64,000 nt of DNA from Phallus indusiatus (GCA_027605045.1 JAQFWX010000017.1:248001-312000); one strand, 5' to 3'. Shown: positions 21,013 to 34,323, counted from the stretch's first letter. The notes: generated from the letters alone by a model not told the origin. Translations and numbers: made by a program.

Positions 21013-22636
21013 ATGATTGCCCTCACACCTCGGCCGCTCACCCCTCCCTCATCACGGAGGCCTGCTCCTCGACCGGCACCTATCTCTTACAATAGCGAGA
21101 AAAATACGTCAAGCGAGGTACATGAAGAACTCCGCCATATCCAACTCCAATCGGACCATTTGAAAGTTCATAAGGTGTTCATCTTCAGAACACCCGGAAA
21201 AGCTCACATGTTCTGGTCGTTCGTGTTGACAGTAATAACCGTGGTTGTGTCGGTTGGTCTTGGGTTCTTATGGAGACTGCCCGAAGTCAACACGATCGTT
21301 CCATTGGAGCTTACTTTCTCTGATACGCCGACGGCAAGGATTTTTTTCTCTTATTTCCAACGTTTGATGATAACCCCTTTTCTTCAAGATCGCTATGGTT
21401 GTCGATGTTTTTGCAGTAGATCTGGATGCTGGAACAATCTCAACCGACTGGTATCCCTTGGCTGTCAATTGCGATTTGCCGGAAGTGGTCGCGGCAATTT
21501 TCTTCGATCCGTAAGGACATTGGGCAGCTGCCAGTAGTGAGCTATTGTGTATACCAATGTTTTAAATGCAGGAACCTCCTCGCTTCGTTCCCCTTCAACA
21601 ACGTACCATCCCAAGATCCACCCCCTATGCCGACATTCATCTTCAATACGACTCAAAGATGTATTGCGACTAACCAGAATTCATTCGCTACATTCAGAAC
21701 AATGCATAAGGTAATCGGAAATGGAGGAACCAGCTGGGGTGAAGGCGCATCGCTTCAAAACTATCCTTTTGATACGTAAGTAATTGAAACAGGTCGCCTC
21801 AGTTCAACGAAGCAATACTTACTAGATGTGTAGATATAGTAGTCAAATATCCCTTTTCGCGACTTTGAATTCCACCGGAGGGCCAGTGGGCATATCCGTA
21901 GTCGAATCATTCGGCGTACCCACGTAAGGTTCCTTATACACTTTTTTAGATCCCACGAAGTATTAATCTGTCTGTGATAGAAATGTCGACGTAACATTGA
22001 ATAATTCAATGTCGTTGAATGACGAGAATGGGCTATTCATCTATTTGAATATTAACCGATCTGCTGCTTTGAAAGTCCTAGTTGTAGTCGTTTTCGTTGG
22101 GAACTGTGAGTCCTACGTGCGAGACTTCACCTTTCCAAAAGAGATGACAGCGAATCTTTGAGGGTTGATAACGATTTTGTTCCTCTGGGTTACCACGGCT
22201 GCGCTGATCTGGCCAGCCAATACGGTTAGGGAACTATTTGCCATACCAATCGCCACACTGTTTGCGTTTACATCCGTGCGGGCGAATCTCCCGGGCGCGC
22301 CGGACGGTTTCGGTGAGTAAAACTGGATGAACGTTCCAAAAGTTTTAAGTTTGATCACGTCTGGCGCACTTTGAAGGTACTTTCCTAGGTGAGTTCCATT
22401 GACCTGTCAAGACTGTACGACCTTCCAATTCAACTTGGCGCTCCCTAGACTATATAGGAATTCTACCCAACATCGTTTTAATGACGCTGACGGTATATGG
22501 TTCTTTGCCTAATCCATGAACAATGATGTTAATGTTGATTTTACAGAGCGCTCTTCTCTTGTACGTGATGCTCTGGCGTAGAGTGAAAGATGTTCTGGAG
22601 GATGTAGCCGAGGTAACATCACCCGGAGCAGAATAA
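21013..22636 (+). CDS. DUF4436 family membrane protein
   Basis: The first exon encodes a proline-rich cytosolic head (MIALTPRPLTPP) and a transmembrane helix (MFWSFVLTVITVVVSVGLGF). About six introns follow. The extracytosolic part contains DLDAGTISTDWYPLAV, SLQNYPFDTYSSQISLFATL and VGISVVESFGVPT. Three more spans come next: ALKVLVVVVFVGN, LITILFLWVTTAALIWPANT and the helix before WRRVKDVLEDV, ending at TAA 22634-22636. The Trp-Pro and QNYPFD patterns and the one-plus-three helix layout match DUF4436 proteins of basidiomycetes, whose function is unknown. The first intron is best explained as a GC-AG intron (21334-21388, 55 nt, donor ACG|GCAAGG), which joins DTPT to IAMVVDV in frame. Confidence 0.8.
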
Positions 22637-23263
22637 ATTCAATATCATGTTACTTGCTTGTAATTAATAAAACTCACTTTATGCATATTTGAAAATACAT
22701 TAAAAGATGTAGCGCGTTTGATTATGCTTCTAGATCAGGGCTGCAACCAAACTCAAGGTAAACACTTGTAAACATGTGCCAGAGACCAAGAAGGAAAAGA
22801 AAGAAAGTCGAGCGTGACTAGAAGCTACCGCGTAACATCTCGTAACAGAAGTCCATTAATAGGCTAGATTTATATTGGGTGTATGTTATATTACAAATTC
22901 ATTCATAATTAAATGTTTGAGTTGACGCCACATGGAAGGTCAAATTATTAGTATACACCAAGCCTGAGGGGCGCTCGTAACATGAATGGCACTTTCAACC
23001 TACGACGTCTGGGCATTTGTCCGGGCGCAATCTTCGTTTCTCCGCCTTTTCCTTATTTTGCTAGTCAACCTAGTCAACGCAGTAGAACTTTCATGCACTT
23101 CATGTATTACGGGAAATGCCGTACTTTAACATTGGTTTCACGGTATGATAGAACGTCGATTCAAGGCTCCGATTCCAAGATTCAAAAGATGGTGCGGGAT
23201 TCCAGTATGGCGTGTCTAGCAGTATTCTATACATGATATCATCGAACATTTGTTGCTTCTAGA
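22637..23263. other. Convergent intergenic region
   Basis: No gene seen. An 84-codon plus-strand frame at 22982 has no motif. The 13-mer GCTTCTAGATCAG occurs at both ends (about 22726 and 23255). Confidence 0.45.
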
Positions 23264-25730
23264 TCAGCCATATATCTCCAAAATCCTGCCTACAGTTTTC
23301 CAAGTATTACCTTGAGTTCCCGGGTATTCGCCCGGATTCTCTCCCCATGTCCGAGTATCCCACTCTACTCCAAAATCTACTAGCTGTTCAGAAATAAACG
23401 TCGCGTTATAAGGTACGCTATCGCGCTTTGTTTCTGTCAAGTAATTTGCGAACATCATCCATCTAGGAAGGTAGTAGGTTCCCACAAGCCCGGCCCATTG
23501 CTTTGATGCGTAATCGTCGATCTGTCCGGTTGGACCCCACAGGGTGATCTGATTTCGAGCGTTGTATTCTAGGAGTTTGGCATATGTTTCATTTCCATAT
23601 GCTAAGTCCTTTGCTGAATCTATCCAGCTGCTCAGAAGGAAATCGGAGTTGGTGTACAAAAGCGCGTCCAACGTCGTCAAAATAGTCTGTAATTTTTGAA
23701 TAGTCGCTGCAAAGGAATCCAGTGTGATATCGGAATTTGAGTACTGGGATACGAGAAGGGTGTAAGTCTCTTGAAACCTGTTTACAAGAAGCTGGCGTGT
23801 GAGATCGACCACGTCGTGTGCAAATTCCGGGATAGTCGTTAACTTGGTATCCTCCGCGGATGCCTGTACCAACAACCTAAGCGCAGCAAGGATGGTTGTA
23901 TTAGTGTCGTAAAATATTTCGGTCGGATGGTGTCCTGTACGATTGACTAAACCGCTCAATGCCGGTGAGAGTTCCAAAATACTTTTCACTGTCGCTTGAG
24001 TATTAGGATCCGAATTGTCATAAACCGTGCTAGATAGAATGGACCATGCCGCTTGTACTCTACTCGATGCGTCGCTGTGCTCTTCTTGCTCTGCAATCTG
24101 ATAACGTCTATTCACCCATGACGTGACATATTCGGAGATGGAGATCGGAGAGATGGACCAAGCTTGATCCAGAAGGATATCATAGACAATTTCGTTACCT
24201 TCCTGACCTTCCATCGTAAGGCCCACCCCTTTCATTGTACTGTTAGGAGAGTGCAAAGCCTCCACTGGCGTGACAGTAACATTGCGGAGATAGCCTTCGA
24301 ATCCTTGGTTTTGGCCGTAGTCATGAAGCTCGCACCAGATCCAGGGTCGGTTTTCGTACGAAGATGTCCTTTGCCTGCGTGAAATGAAATGGCACTGAGC
24401 GTTCAAGAGAATGAGAAAGAAAGAGAGAAACGTTTTTTACCATTGTGGTTGAGCTTCACTATATAAATCAAGTATAAGCATTCCATCTGGATCCGAAACC
24501 CCGCCCAGGTAAGCCGATATACGATCTAGCGTCCAAAAGGCCGAATTACTAAAGAATAACCATCCTTGCATTATCCAAATGGCTCCAGGATCGGCAGCTC
24601 GCAGACTTTGGAATGTATTAGATGAGATGTTTTGGAGGTAAGAAAGATTCCCGCTGAAAGGGTTGTTCTCGTTATATTGATCGAGGGTGTACATGCTTGA
24701 AATGTTTCCGTATGCAGCTTTTTGGTTTTGTATAAATAACTTCTGTATTGCTGTGAAAAGTGGTTCAGAGGGTGCGAGGAAGCAGTCGTCGGTCAAGGTG
24801 GATGGGAAACCGGACCACTGACTGCCTTGCACGACGTTGAGTCCAGGATCCAATTTAGTTATACTGCAAGGGAGAAATCCGGTAAACGAAGGAAGAACAG
24901 GCGTCATGCCTAATTCCACCATTCGAGCTACGATACTCTTTTGAAGAGCAAACTGATCGTTTATCCATTGTAGCGGCAAATCACTTCCACCCCAGCTTCC
25001 TTGTATATTCCCGAACCTGTTCCAAGCCAGGAAGGCTGGTCCGGAAAAAAATGGAATGATATCTTCCTCTGTCATTCCAATTTGCTTGAGCGTCTCTAAG
25101 AAGATGTATTCGTATCCAACCCAAGCAAGCGGTAGGTTTATACCCTTAAGCGCCATCCAATCGAGTAGAAGATACCATTGGTCTAGATTATAGAATACGG
25201 TCGTATAACTGAAAGTTACGGTGTTAAAGTAGTACCTATAGTCGACTATGGAGATGCCTTTTATAGGGTTTCCTACTTTCGGAAGTGGGGAGACAAGTTG
25301 GTCAAGTCGCGAACCCGTCCACCAGATATCGATTCTGCCAAATTCTTTCAAGTACCTGTATAAGCACGTCAAAGGAAATCCTCGATTTTAAATGAGGAAA
25401 TTTTTTTTTTCCATACGTATATAACCCACGGGCACAAGCACTAGGAGTTGTACACCCTATAGCGATGCCGCCGGCGTCAGAGGAGTCGCTGATGACGAAC
25501 GCATCGCCAAAGCCTTCTATAAAGCTGAAGTCAAATGATTGTGCGCTCTTCGGAAGTCTTCGTGCTACAAGATTACGAATCCCGTCCAGGTCTGGATCAT
25601 TTTGGCTTGGTGGACTTGAAGACGAGCTATCACGAGGGTGGTCTAACACGATGGTGCCAACGGCATTCAAATTGCAAAGAAGCAGTACGACATGGAGACT
25701 CAGACAGATGCTACGCAAAACAATGTGCAT
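23264..25730 (-). CDS. NAGLU: Alpha-N-acetylglucosaminidase, GH89
   Basis: Three exons, the second at about 25350-24437 and the third at about 24380-23264. The ATG at 25730 (MHIVLRSICLSLHVVLLL) starts a signal peptide; a longer frame upstream lacks support. The N-terminal domain is followed by the catalytic core: WQ/DW-type block LLLDWMALKGINLPLAWVG, FFSGPAFLAWNRFGNIQGSW, LGMTPVLPSFTGFLP, and LQNISSNTFQSLRAADPGAIW. The two catalytic glutamates known from human NAGLU have clear equivalents, in DQYNENNP and in GLTMEGQEGNEIVYD. The enzyme removes terminal alpha-linked GlcNAc; in animals it degrades heparan sulfate in lysosomes, while the fungal substrate is not settled. The C-terminal helical domain ends TWKTVGRILEIYG. 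The gene appears intact, and the product is probably secreted or vacuolar. Confidence 0.92.
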
Positions 25731-28119
25731 AGCTGGGGGATGGCGAGACTCGAGCTGCAGGAACAGTTTGAGAAAGCTGATAAAATACACAGTACATGGA
25801 ACATACCACATGATCTAGTCATCGCAAGCGGTCCGTCAGATGCTACATGTCCAATTACGACAACACTAACGTCGACATCGTTTAATATTAGATCGACCAT
25901 AGTTTACCGTAGCGGGAATTCGTACCGAGGTTAATTTGTGATGTTGTCTCTAGAAGCTCCAAGTATCACATGTCGCCATCACTTGGCCATCACTGGTGGT
26001 TCAAGCTTGGAGTCTGGACAAACGTGGATGATGGGCACATGGTTGAAGAATGTCTGTCTGGTGGGTCGCCGACACAAATCTGAAGTTTCGTAATGCTGCT
26101 TTTCCATGTATTATGCCTTTCTCTCCTGTGCCACGAATTGGCCACAGAGGAAGACTCCGAAGGGGGATGCTGACTAAGCGTTGCCATGCCTACTAGTAGG
26201 CTACTACTGCTGACGTGCGCTGACGTCCGACGTTTACGCTCAACGCTTTTTTTTGGTGGAGGCTTTGGACAGACAGGTGCGGCGAAAGTCAACCATACCC
26301 TGTCTGTCTAAAAATTATGGCATTGCATCATATGCAGCAAATTTGAGGATCATACATTCATATTTGGTAACGTAGGCCCGGGGGGAAATTGCGTTACTAC
26401 GTTCAACGCTTAACGTTATGCAAAGACAAAATCACGTTGGACATAATATTCATAAAAATCGTCATCATATCGGACATAATACTCATAAAAATCGTTCATC
26501 ATATAACATAATGTCCTTGAGAATTGAGATATCTCAACAGCCGACAAGATTGTGAAGAGCTTACACGCGTATCCAGATGCGCACCCTTGAAGTATCGGTG
26601 AGATGTATCCATGTATATCCTGACAATAGGCCTTAATGGGCTAGCTTGCATTGAAGTTACTATTCTGCATTGTAGAAGGGAAAATATTGTGCACGAATGT
26701 CTATCAACAACCCAATGCAGTCAATTGTTTACACCAACCTACGAACAACTGAATAGGTTACCGTAATCATGACATAGTCAAAAGGCTACATCACTGAAAC
26801 ATTCCTTGACAATGTTGCAGGGGGTGGCCCCCAGAGCCCGATGGACATACAAAATAATTGCTAATTATCTCGTTGTTCCGAGCTCTCCGATCGGAAAACC
26901 AGACGTGAGGAAGGAGGAAAAAGGCGTACCGGTACCGCTGTCATACGACGTAAATAAATTTTTTTAGTAGCAAGCTCCTAACATACTCGGGGAATGATAG
27001 GACGTTTACCAAAGCGCGACCCAATGTTGTATTCGTTTCTTAATTAAAATCTTTGATTTCGACCCAAAAATTGCGCATTGTTTTCGAACCTATCAAATGG
27101 ACACAGTAGACCGGCTTTCAACCATATCTACGCTCGAAGGGGGAATGCTTTTCGTAGACGGTGACTGGGCGCATCATTACACTTGTTGAAGAAAAACCGA
27201 AATTCATGTCGGGGGACAGCGGCCCGTGGCGCGTGAGATTTTTGAAAACTCGAAACTGACAGCTTCATCGGTTAAATAGCATTGACAGCTTTCTGCAGTC
27301 GGATATTACAGTGGTGTGTCCGCGTTTGGGCATGACAGCTCCCACCGTTTAGGCCTTAGGATTGACAGCGTCTGCCACATAAGATAAAGGACTTCTTTGT
27401 ATTTGTATCTTTGTCACGAGTGTAAACAAGCTGTAAACACATATTGATTTCAAAGCAATAAAGTAGACGCACGTTCAAACTTATACATATATCAGGAGTT
27501 CTTTGTTTCGGAAAGGCGAGTAACGTAAGAAAATATTCGTGTTTCGGATGGAGATGTAACCCGATTATCAAACAGTTTTCTCGGTTACGAATGGGTTGAT
27601 AGATGATCGAATTTGAAATGTTCGCGATGATATGTCGGAATAAGCCACCCCACAAGCTGCAGGACTTCATGTGACATTGGAGACACCAAGAGTTACTTAG
27701 TTGAGAAATGGCTTGCTACGGTGACGTCGACGTCTTTAACCTTGCTAGATACGCTACAAGACATGCGAATGATATCGATAAGGACGAATTTCTCAGTGCA
27801 GGGAAAAAGTTCACTCATCTTGGCTTATTCAAACCCAATTTCTAACATTATGACTGCTGAAATATCGACAATTCTTTCGATTCAAAATTGATTTTCGCTC
27901 GTTTTTCCCATATTCTACTGCGAAAGAGACGACTTGCATATTGCAACTTAGTTGAACGCGGGATTTGTGACTGTGACCATGCGGTATCGCGGAGTTCCAA
28001 AGACGTTCTCACCTTTTGTTCACCGTCAGCCCGTAACTAATTCACTCAGCCTTAGCTGGTAAATATAAGTCAAGAGCCAGTCAATCTCTTACTCAAACGT
28101 ACACACATTAAAACTGGAA
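25731..28119. other. Intergenic region of 2.4 kb
   Basis: No gene is supported; the longest frames (about 100 codons) are motif-free. It contains a near-perfect 33-bp tandem duplication at 26439-26505 and four copies of TGACAGC between 27257 and 27369. A TATA-like AAATATAAG at 28061-28069 precedes the F-box gene. Confidence 0.5.
26439..26505. repeat. Tandem duplication, 33-34 bp unit
   Basis: Two units beginning GGACATAATA-TTCATAAAA/GGACATAATA-CTCATAAAA lie head to tail and differ at two or three positions. A partial third start (AACATAATG) follows. Confidence 0.75.
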
Positions 28120-29637
28120 ATGCGCCAAATTGACCTCCCTTTCGAGCTTTGGGATGAAATTGCTCATTTCGTCGGCTCAACAAACGATCTACTTTCCTTA
28201 GCACTCGTCTGTCGAGAGCTTAGCGTCATCGTTCTACCTCACCATATCCATTACCGGCGGATTCGTTGCAATATCTGCAAAATAGACGTCTGGATGCATC
28301 TGGATAAATATCCTCATCGTGCTAGAGGCATCCGGTCTTTGGAAATCGTTGATGGAAACGAAGACAACGTTCAACTCCCACCCATAGTGAGGTATACCAT
28401 GCCCATTGGTGCGACCTCTTCGTCAATCATACCCTCGCTTCTTTCATCGCTCTCCCATATGATTTCCTTGGAAAGATTCGAGTGGAATCCTGCACCGCTT
28501 GTACATATGCATGACGTTTCGCGTCTATTGGTGGACAGAGCCATGTCTTTACGTGCGTTGGCGATTGTTTTCAGTTTTTCTCAAATTGTGGACGAACGCA
28601 AGCATCTTTTAAGCTCTCTTCCGGTTAGTATACACCATCCGTTCGTCGTATTTCTCTAATTTTAATCATTCACGTTACACTGGCTAGTTGTGGAATTTAT
28701 CCAATCTCACAAGAGTGATACTGAGCGACATTTTCGATCCGGCACAGCACATGCTTATCTACAAATGTCCCAATCTCGAAGACCTTTTCCTTTATGCCAG
28801 CACCACTCATTGCCATTGCTCTGCCGTCCTTGAGACCGCAACCTGGCCCAAGCTCCGACGCCTGACTTTGAGAGGACATATAATCTTGTTCCCCGATCAT
28901 ACTACATCTTCTCAGAAGAATACCATTGCAATCAAATTTTTTCGCCGACATGCCAATCTCGAATGTCTACAAGTTTTATCCACTTCCTTTCCCGCTAGGC
29001 CTTCCCGTCAGGATTTATCCTCCCTTCCTGATCTGACAAAGCTTCGTTCCGTTTATTGGGATGGGAAATTGACATCCAAGCCATCATATTTCCTTTTTCC
29101 TTCTTGCTTGACCCGTCTCGTACATTATAGAGTGGGTTCATACGAATTCGACGTTGCATTAAGCATGCTCAGTTTGAAAACTTTACGGTTCACGTTTGCC
29201 AACTGGCTACCTTCTAAACTCCCTCAATTTCTCGAAAATGCTCCAAATCTTCAAAAATTGAGTTTGGAAGGACTTCTAATGTATAGTGAAACGGTATGTA
29301 CCTTATCCATGCTTCGTTTAATATTTCTCCAACTCTATGACTCTAATAGAAACGCTTATTGCCGATTCTAACATCAACACATATACCCAATGTTACCCAT
29401 CTGTATTTCTCCGCACTGATCTTTCTCGAGTTTGACCAAATCGAGCAGTTCGTCCGCGACATTCGTGATCTCAGATCGCTCCGATATCTCCAAGTACTTT
29501 TTGACAGGTCCGTGTTATATGTGGAATTTGTCAGAGATCCGGATGGAAAATATTCTACGCATTCCTTCGTTACCCCCTCCCCGTCCGAAGTTGGCCCATG
29601 TCCCTCCGAATGGGGCGATTATTTCGAGAAGCTTTGA
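28120..29637 (+). CDS. F-box protein (second paralogue)
   Basis: Exons 28120-28623, 28688-29293 and 29350-29637, 465 residues. The F-box is at the very N terminus (LPFELWDEIAHFV, DLLSLALVCRELS), then HHIHYRRIRC. A leucine-rich region follows (CPNLEDLFLYAS, TWPKLRRLTLRG, LENAPNLQKLSLEG), with the C-terminal signature PCPSEWGDYFEKL. Both introns have the same position and phase 0 as in the paralogue at 3.7-5.2 kb, and protein similarity is moderate (roughly 40-45 percent by eye), so the duplication is old. The predicted role is substrate recognition in an SCF ubiquitin ligase, with target unknown. A TATA-like box lies about 55 nt upstream. Confidence 0.82.
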
Positions 29638-29994
29638 TGTGATGGTCGAGTTGGAAAGCACTCTCGTACACAGTGCATCGTTTCCCGTGCTTTCGCATGT
29701 ATCTTATCTTCCCAATTTCGTGTATTATAGATTTAATGTTGACGGTTGCCATCAGGTTCGGCTTGATATTTTTCAGGACTCTATTGATAGTCCACATAAC
29801 TTAAACACAACATCAAGAAGGGCCTTCTGATTACGTATGAGATTATGGTGTTGCAAGGAGGCGACGCGTCAAGATCCCAAGCTACCAATACCGATTTGAA
29901 AACTAAAACTAATCATACATATTTACATACACACAGTAACAGTGAAAAAAACGATCCGATCTCAATTGCCACTCATATTTTTACTCAGGATATA
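29638..29994. other. Convergent spacer
   Basis: 357 nt between the 3' ends of the F-box gene and the large minus-strand gene. Nothing is seen in it. Confidence 0.4.
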
Positions 29995-32900
29995 TCACTG
30001 CGCACCAATAGCAATACCTGTAGCACCACAAAGCAAACCATAGGAAACCGTGAGGATCTGCGACATTGTGTATACGACCGCAGCAATCTCCGGGTCCACG
30101 ATATCTGGCGACGCGAAAGGAGCTAAAATACCACTAGTGTCGAAACAAACATTTGAACCAAAAGAGAGCCAGTCGGAAGCTTGGGGGTCGCTGTTTTGAA
30201 GTACCTCGGCGCAATCTGCGACAAGCCAGACTGCATTGATGACGCACTCCAAGATGGGAGACCCGTATTTCTGATAGTTGGTGTCTGTAATAAGAGCGTC
30301 GAGACCAGTCTTGATTATATCAGCTCCGGTCATTGCGTCGTTTAGGTCCAAGCCCCAGCTCGCCAATGAACTTGCAGCAGCTGAAGGGTAGTTGGGAGAA
30401 ACGTAGATAAGAAAGTTCCCGAATGCGAGGAGTGTGGCAATATTGGAAAGATTCCCGTTTGCGGCTTTTTTCTTGTCGTTGACCCATGCTACGAACATGG
30501 CAGAAATTGTGGCGGCACAATCGGTTGTTATTTCCAGTATGTCCAGCGTAGACAACGGTGGTTTAGCGTCTGCCATCAATGAAACGGGCTTGGTCGAGTC
30601 GTTGACGGCTAATAGTACCTGCTTGTTGGATACTACGTTCTGTTGCACCCCTGATCCTAGTAAACTCTGAAGAGTCGCAAAGTCTGGGGCGTTGATAAGG
30701 GCTGTCGTGGTAGAGTTATCAGGGAAGGGAACTTGGCCCGTCGCCAGTTTGAATCCGATGGTCGCGGGTATGGCAGCAATGAGGCAAGTCAAATCCATGA
30801 AACTGAGACTATCGCCTGCTACTGACTTGTAGATACTTGAGATGACAGGAATGTCGATGGTCGCATTAAGGCCGGCAGCTATGTCGGACACGAGAGTCTG
30901 AAAAATATTGAGAGCGCTCAAAATGAGATTTTCGGCGGAATTCAAAAGGACATCTGCGAAGATCCCGAGCAGCTGTTTCATAATCTGTGTAGGAGTAAGA
31001 CTGAACAAATTGCCCATCAGAGCGCTGATTTGACTACCCATAGCCTGAAGCGCGGCCAGCTCTGATTGCCCAATTTGTGAGAGTCCAGACGCACTGGGTG
31101 CGGGTGGTGTGTAGGAAGATGAAGCAGACCCCATGTTACTTTTCGTTTGGTAAAAGGCCCATGTCGACTGGGGCGAATTGCTCAAGTTACTGGAAGACTG
31201 TGCGGAAGCGGATTGCGATTGGATCGTCTGTCCAGGGTCGGGCAAACCAGCAAAAGAGTTGATTTTCGCTTCCAAGGTGGTGAAAGCGTTGGTAATCGTC
31301 GACTCGAATGAGCTGATGCTGTTGATGGCCCGTTGCACGTAAATGTTGGCTATATTCTTTATAACCTTGTGGGTACGGACGATATCGCTCCAGTTGAAAA
31401 GGAATCCCAAGTATGCGATGAGGTCGTCGAATGCGACCTGGAGTTTATCAAAGACGAACTTGATTGCACCGGCAACTGCGCTGATGCAATTAATGACAAC
31501 GGTGTACACTTCGCCGGCTATGGTGCAAATGAATTGCCATGCCTCTATCAATTTACACTGTGAGCCATCTATTCTTTTCACCGGAATGTAGCCACACCTT
31601 ACCTCCTGCCTTTTGAACGATAAAGTTAGTAACTTCGTCCCACTTTTGTTCTGCCCATCCGAAAACACTGCCGGGGTCCAAGTTGATTCCCGCTATCGAA
31701 AGAGACACAACATTCTCTTTAACTGCAGCAACTTTCGGTGCTACTGCCGCATTTGCGACAGGCTGGGATCCTACTATCGAACCGTCAGCAGGAAGAGAAC
31801 CGGCAGCTTGGATGAGTTGTTGAATCGCGGCTGCTGCATTATTCTTATCGTTGGTAGATGCAGTGGATGGCACGAGAGGATGCGTAGAACCATCGGCGGC
31901 GGTCACCTGCACGTTTCCGAGGTCGGTCCCCGATTGGATAGACGACAATCGTTGTATTGCGTTTGACATCGGATTGATGTTCAGAAAGATCGAAGTGTTG
32001 CTTGCCAGTGTAACGCGGAAACACACCGCCGATAATGATTGTGTTTCTTGCACAACCGTCAGAACGCCAGACGCATCGCAGGTGACGTTCACTGGAACCG
32101 TCGATGACAGAACATAGTAGACGTTGTCAACATATACTGGTACCGTACTGATAGATGTCAGAGTGACCGCTGTATTCGAAGCTGGCACGCCGTTGTCTCC
32201 TAGAATCGTGATAGTCGACGTAAAGCTGTTATATTCAAGCATATCGTCGATAGCAGTAGCGGGGAGAAGGATATTTCGTTGCGTGTAGATGGTGGAAATT
32301 GGGTCCTGCGTTAACTGGACGAGCTGTTGTCCACTGGTGTGCGCGAACAAAACGTTGTTGCTCCGGTTCAGGTTCAAATAGAACGCAAAGCTCTCGACAC
32401 CGCTAAGAAGGGGAGTAGGAGTGGACCAGGCTGATGAGGATCCTTCGCTGCCTGCGGGACAGGTAGTATGATACAGGTCGCCCTGGGCATTAACAGCCCA
32501 CACGACTGTTGTTGAGTTGAATGTGGCCGCAGACAACTGCGAGGCTCCCGCAAAGACACTTGTGGAGATGACTTGAACCGAAGACTTTCCGTGCTGGTTG
32601 TCCGGAGTAAACACGTAAAGACCGGTGCTCCCAACAACGAAAAGATTGCTGACACCACTGCCGTTCAATGCGGAAGCCATAGCAGAAGCACCCGTCGGCA
32701 CTGGGAGTATTGCTGGAGTAGGGGCGACCTTTTGGTTAAAGTAGTTGTACTGAGGGGTGAAAAGCATTTCCTGGGTGGATGAAATTGAACCAAAGGTGTA
32801 TATGCCGCCGACATAGTCGCCGGTTCGTATACCTAGGCAGTTGGAGACTGAACCTGCGGAAAGGTCTACAGCTAGGATATGAGTGTGCCATTGAGGAGAA

Positions 32901-33460
32901 GCTCCGGGGAGAATGTAGTAGCGATCGAGGAGTTTGAGAGGATCTCCTGGGGTGCGTATGATATCCACGAAGCAGCATTCTGTAACAACGCTGACATCGG
33001 GACTAAACTGCAGTACTAGGATATCTGCTATCGTCAAAGGAGAGGGTGCGGTCTTTCCGGCAGCATCGAATGGCGCTGCAGTCCACGGAATACCACCTGC
33101 CCAAGCAGACGGATCAGCAGAGTTGCCAAGAGAATAGTGAAGGTGATCGGATCCTGAGACAGTGACAACAAGGACGACATCAAATGCCTGGGTTTGGGCA
33201 TTTTGGGTAACGGAGAACGATTTGGCTGCTATAGCTGCACCTCCGTATTGGGAAGATAAAGCAGATGATAGATTAAGTCTGGTCCAGCCGGTTGTAGTGT
33301 CCCTTTGTTCTCGAGTGACGTAAAAAACATTGTCGGTTCCAATGGAGAAGAAAAGAGCATCGCCAGTAGTCGCTTGAAGTACCTCGAACGCGGAATCGGG
33401 TGCCATGACGTCCGCATGCTTTTGATTCTTCATGAGTTCAGAGTCGGAGGTGAGCTGCAT
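29995..33460 (-). CDS. Large protein with propeller-like N-terminal half and hydrophobic C-terminal half, family not recognised
   Basis: Exons 33460-31603 and 31544-29995, about 1135 residues. The 58-nt intron (31602-31545) is the acceptor choice that keeps frame with a normal length. Residues 20-420 are rich in short beta-like repeats of the form DNVFYVTRE, DHLHYSLG, GLYVFTPDN and GDLYHTTC, which suggests a beta-propeller or lectin-like fold. Residues 430-600 look beta-rich (TLTSISTVPVYVDNVYYVLSS). The C-terminal half has several hydrophobic or amphipathic helices (FADVLLNSAENLILSALNIF, DLTCLIAAIPATIGFKLA, VVYTMSQILTVSYGLLCGAT) that could insert in a membrane. No clear signal peptide is seen. 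It diverges from the next gene across 0.9 kb, so the two may be co-regulated. Function is unknown; the fold statements are inference. Confidence 0.7.
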
Positions 33461-34323
33461 TTCGACAGTAAGTGAAGATGACGCTGGTGCTGATGGGTAA
33501 GGACTAATCTATATAGGTAAACAATAACCAAAATGGAAGGACGTACTTGAGTTACGCTACAAGATTATATGCAAAACTCTGCTACGAATAATGAAATGCG
33601 ACGTGAAGCTCTATGGCTATTTAAACCGATCATTCCAATGAAACACGGTAAGCACGATATAGCACGCGCCGTGCCTGGCAGAATTTTGTGGGCACCACTA
33701 CCAAGACAAACTTCGATACCAGGGCACCGACTGGCGACTGCTTCGCTGTCAGACAGACATGCTTAGAACGGAAAGCACTTACGGAAATTGTGTTAGTTCA
33801 CTTCTTCTGACAGGCTCAGATGTATGCAAATGCATTCTGAAATACAAGTGCCCATGAAAATGCAAGTGCCCATAACGAAGCGAGCAGTGGCACGTGAGTG
33901 CTAATCCATACTTTATCAAACATCCTATGCTCCGGTACGCGTTGACGTACTGACACGTGTGCCCATTGAACAGTAAGGATTGAGTGCAAGTAACTCGGAG
34001 GATCAAAATCGATCAAACCCTGTGAGCAGATGACTCGAAAATTCAAAGAACGGTGTCTTCTAGTTCCGGCGCTGGGGTTGCCGTCAGGAGGAGCACGAAG
34101 CAGTTATCGACCACTCTTATCTCCAAAAAAGATCGAATCGTCAGTGGCCAACATATTTAAAGACCTGTTTTTTTCTGCGTTTTTAACTTATCGACAAACC
34201 GATAATCGCTACTCATTCTCATTATTACTAGTAAACTAAGTCAAGTATGCCGTTACTTTGATCTTTTCGCTATGTGCTTTTGGTTGAATTCTTTTATTTA
34301 ACAGCAAGGCTTTGTCATCGTTC
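33461..34323. other. Shared divergent promoter region
   Basis: 863 nt between two divergently transcribed genes. No gene is seen. Sequence near 33785-34020 contains short local repeats (GCAAGTGCCCAT-like at about 33844-33875). Confidence 0.45.
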
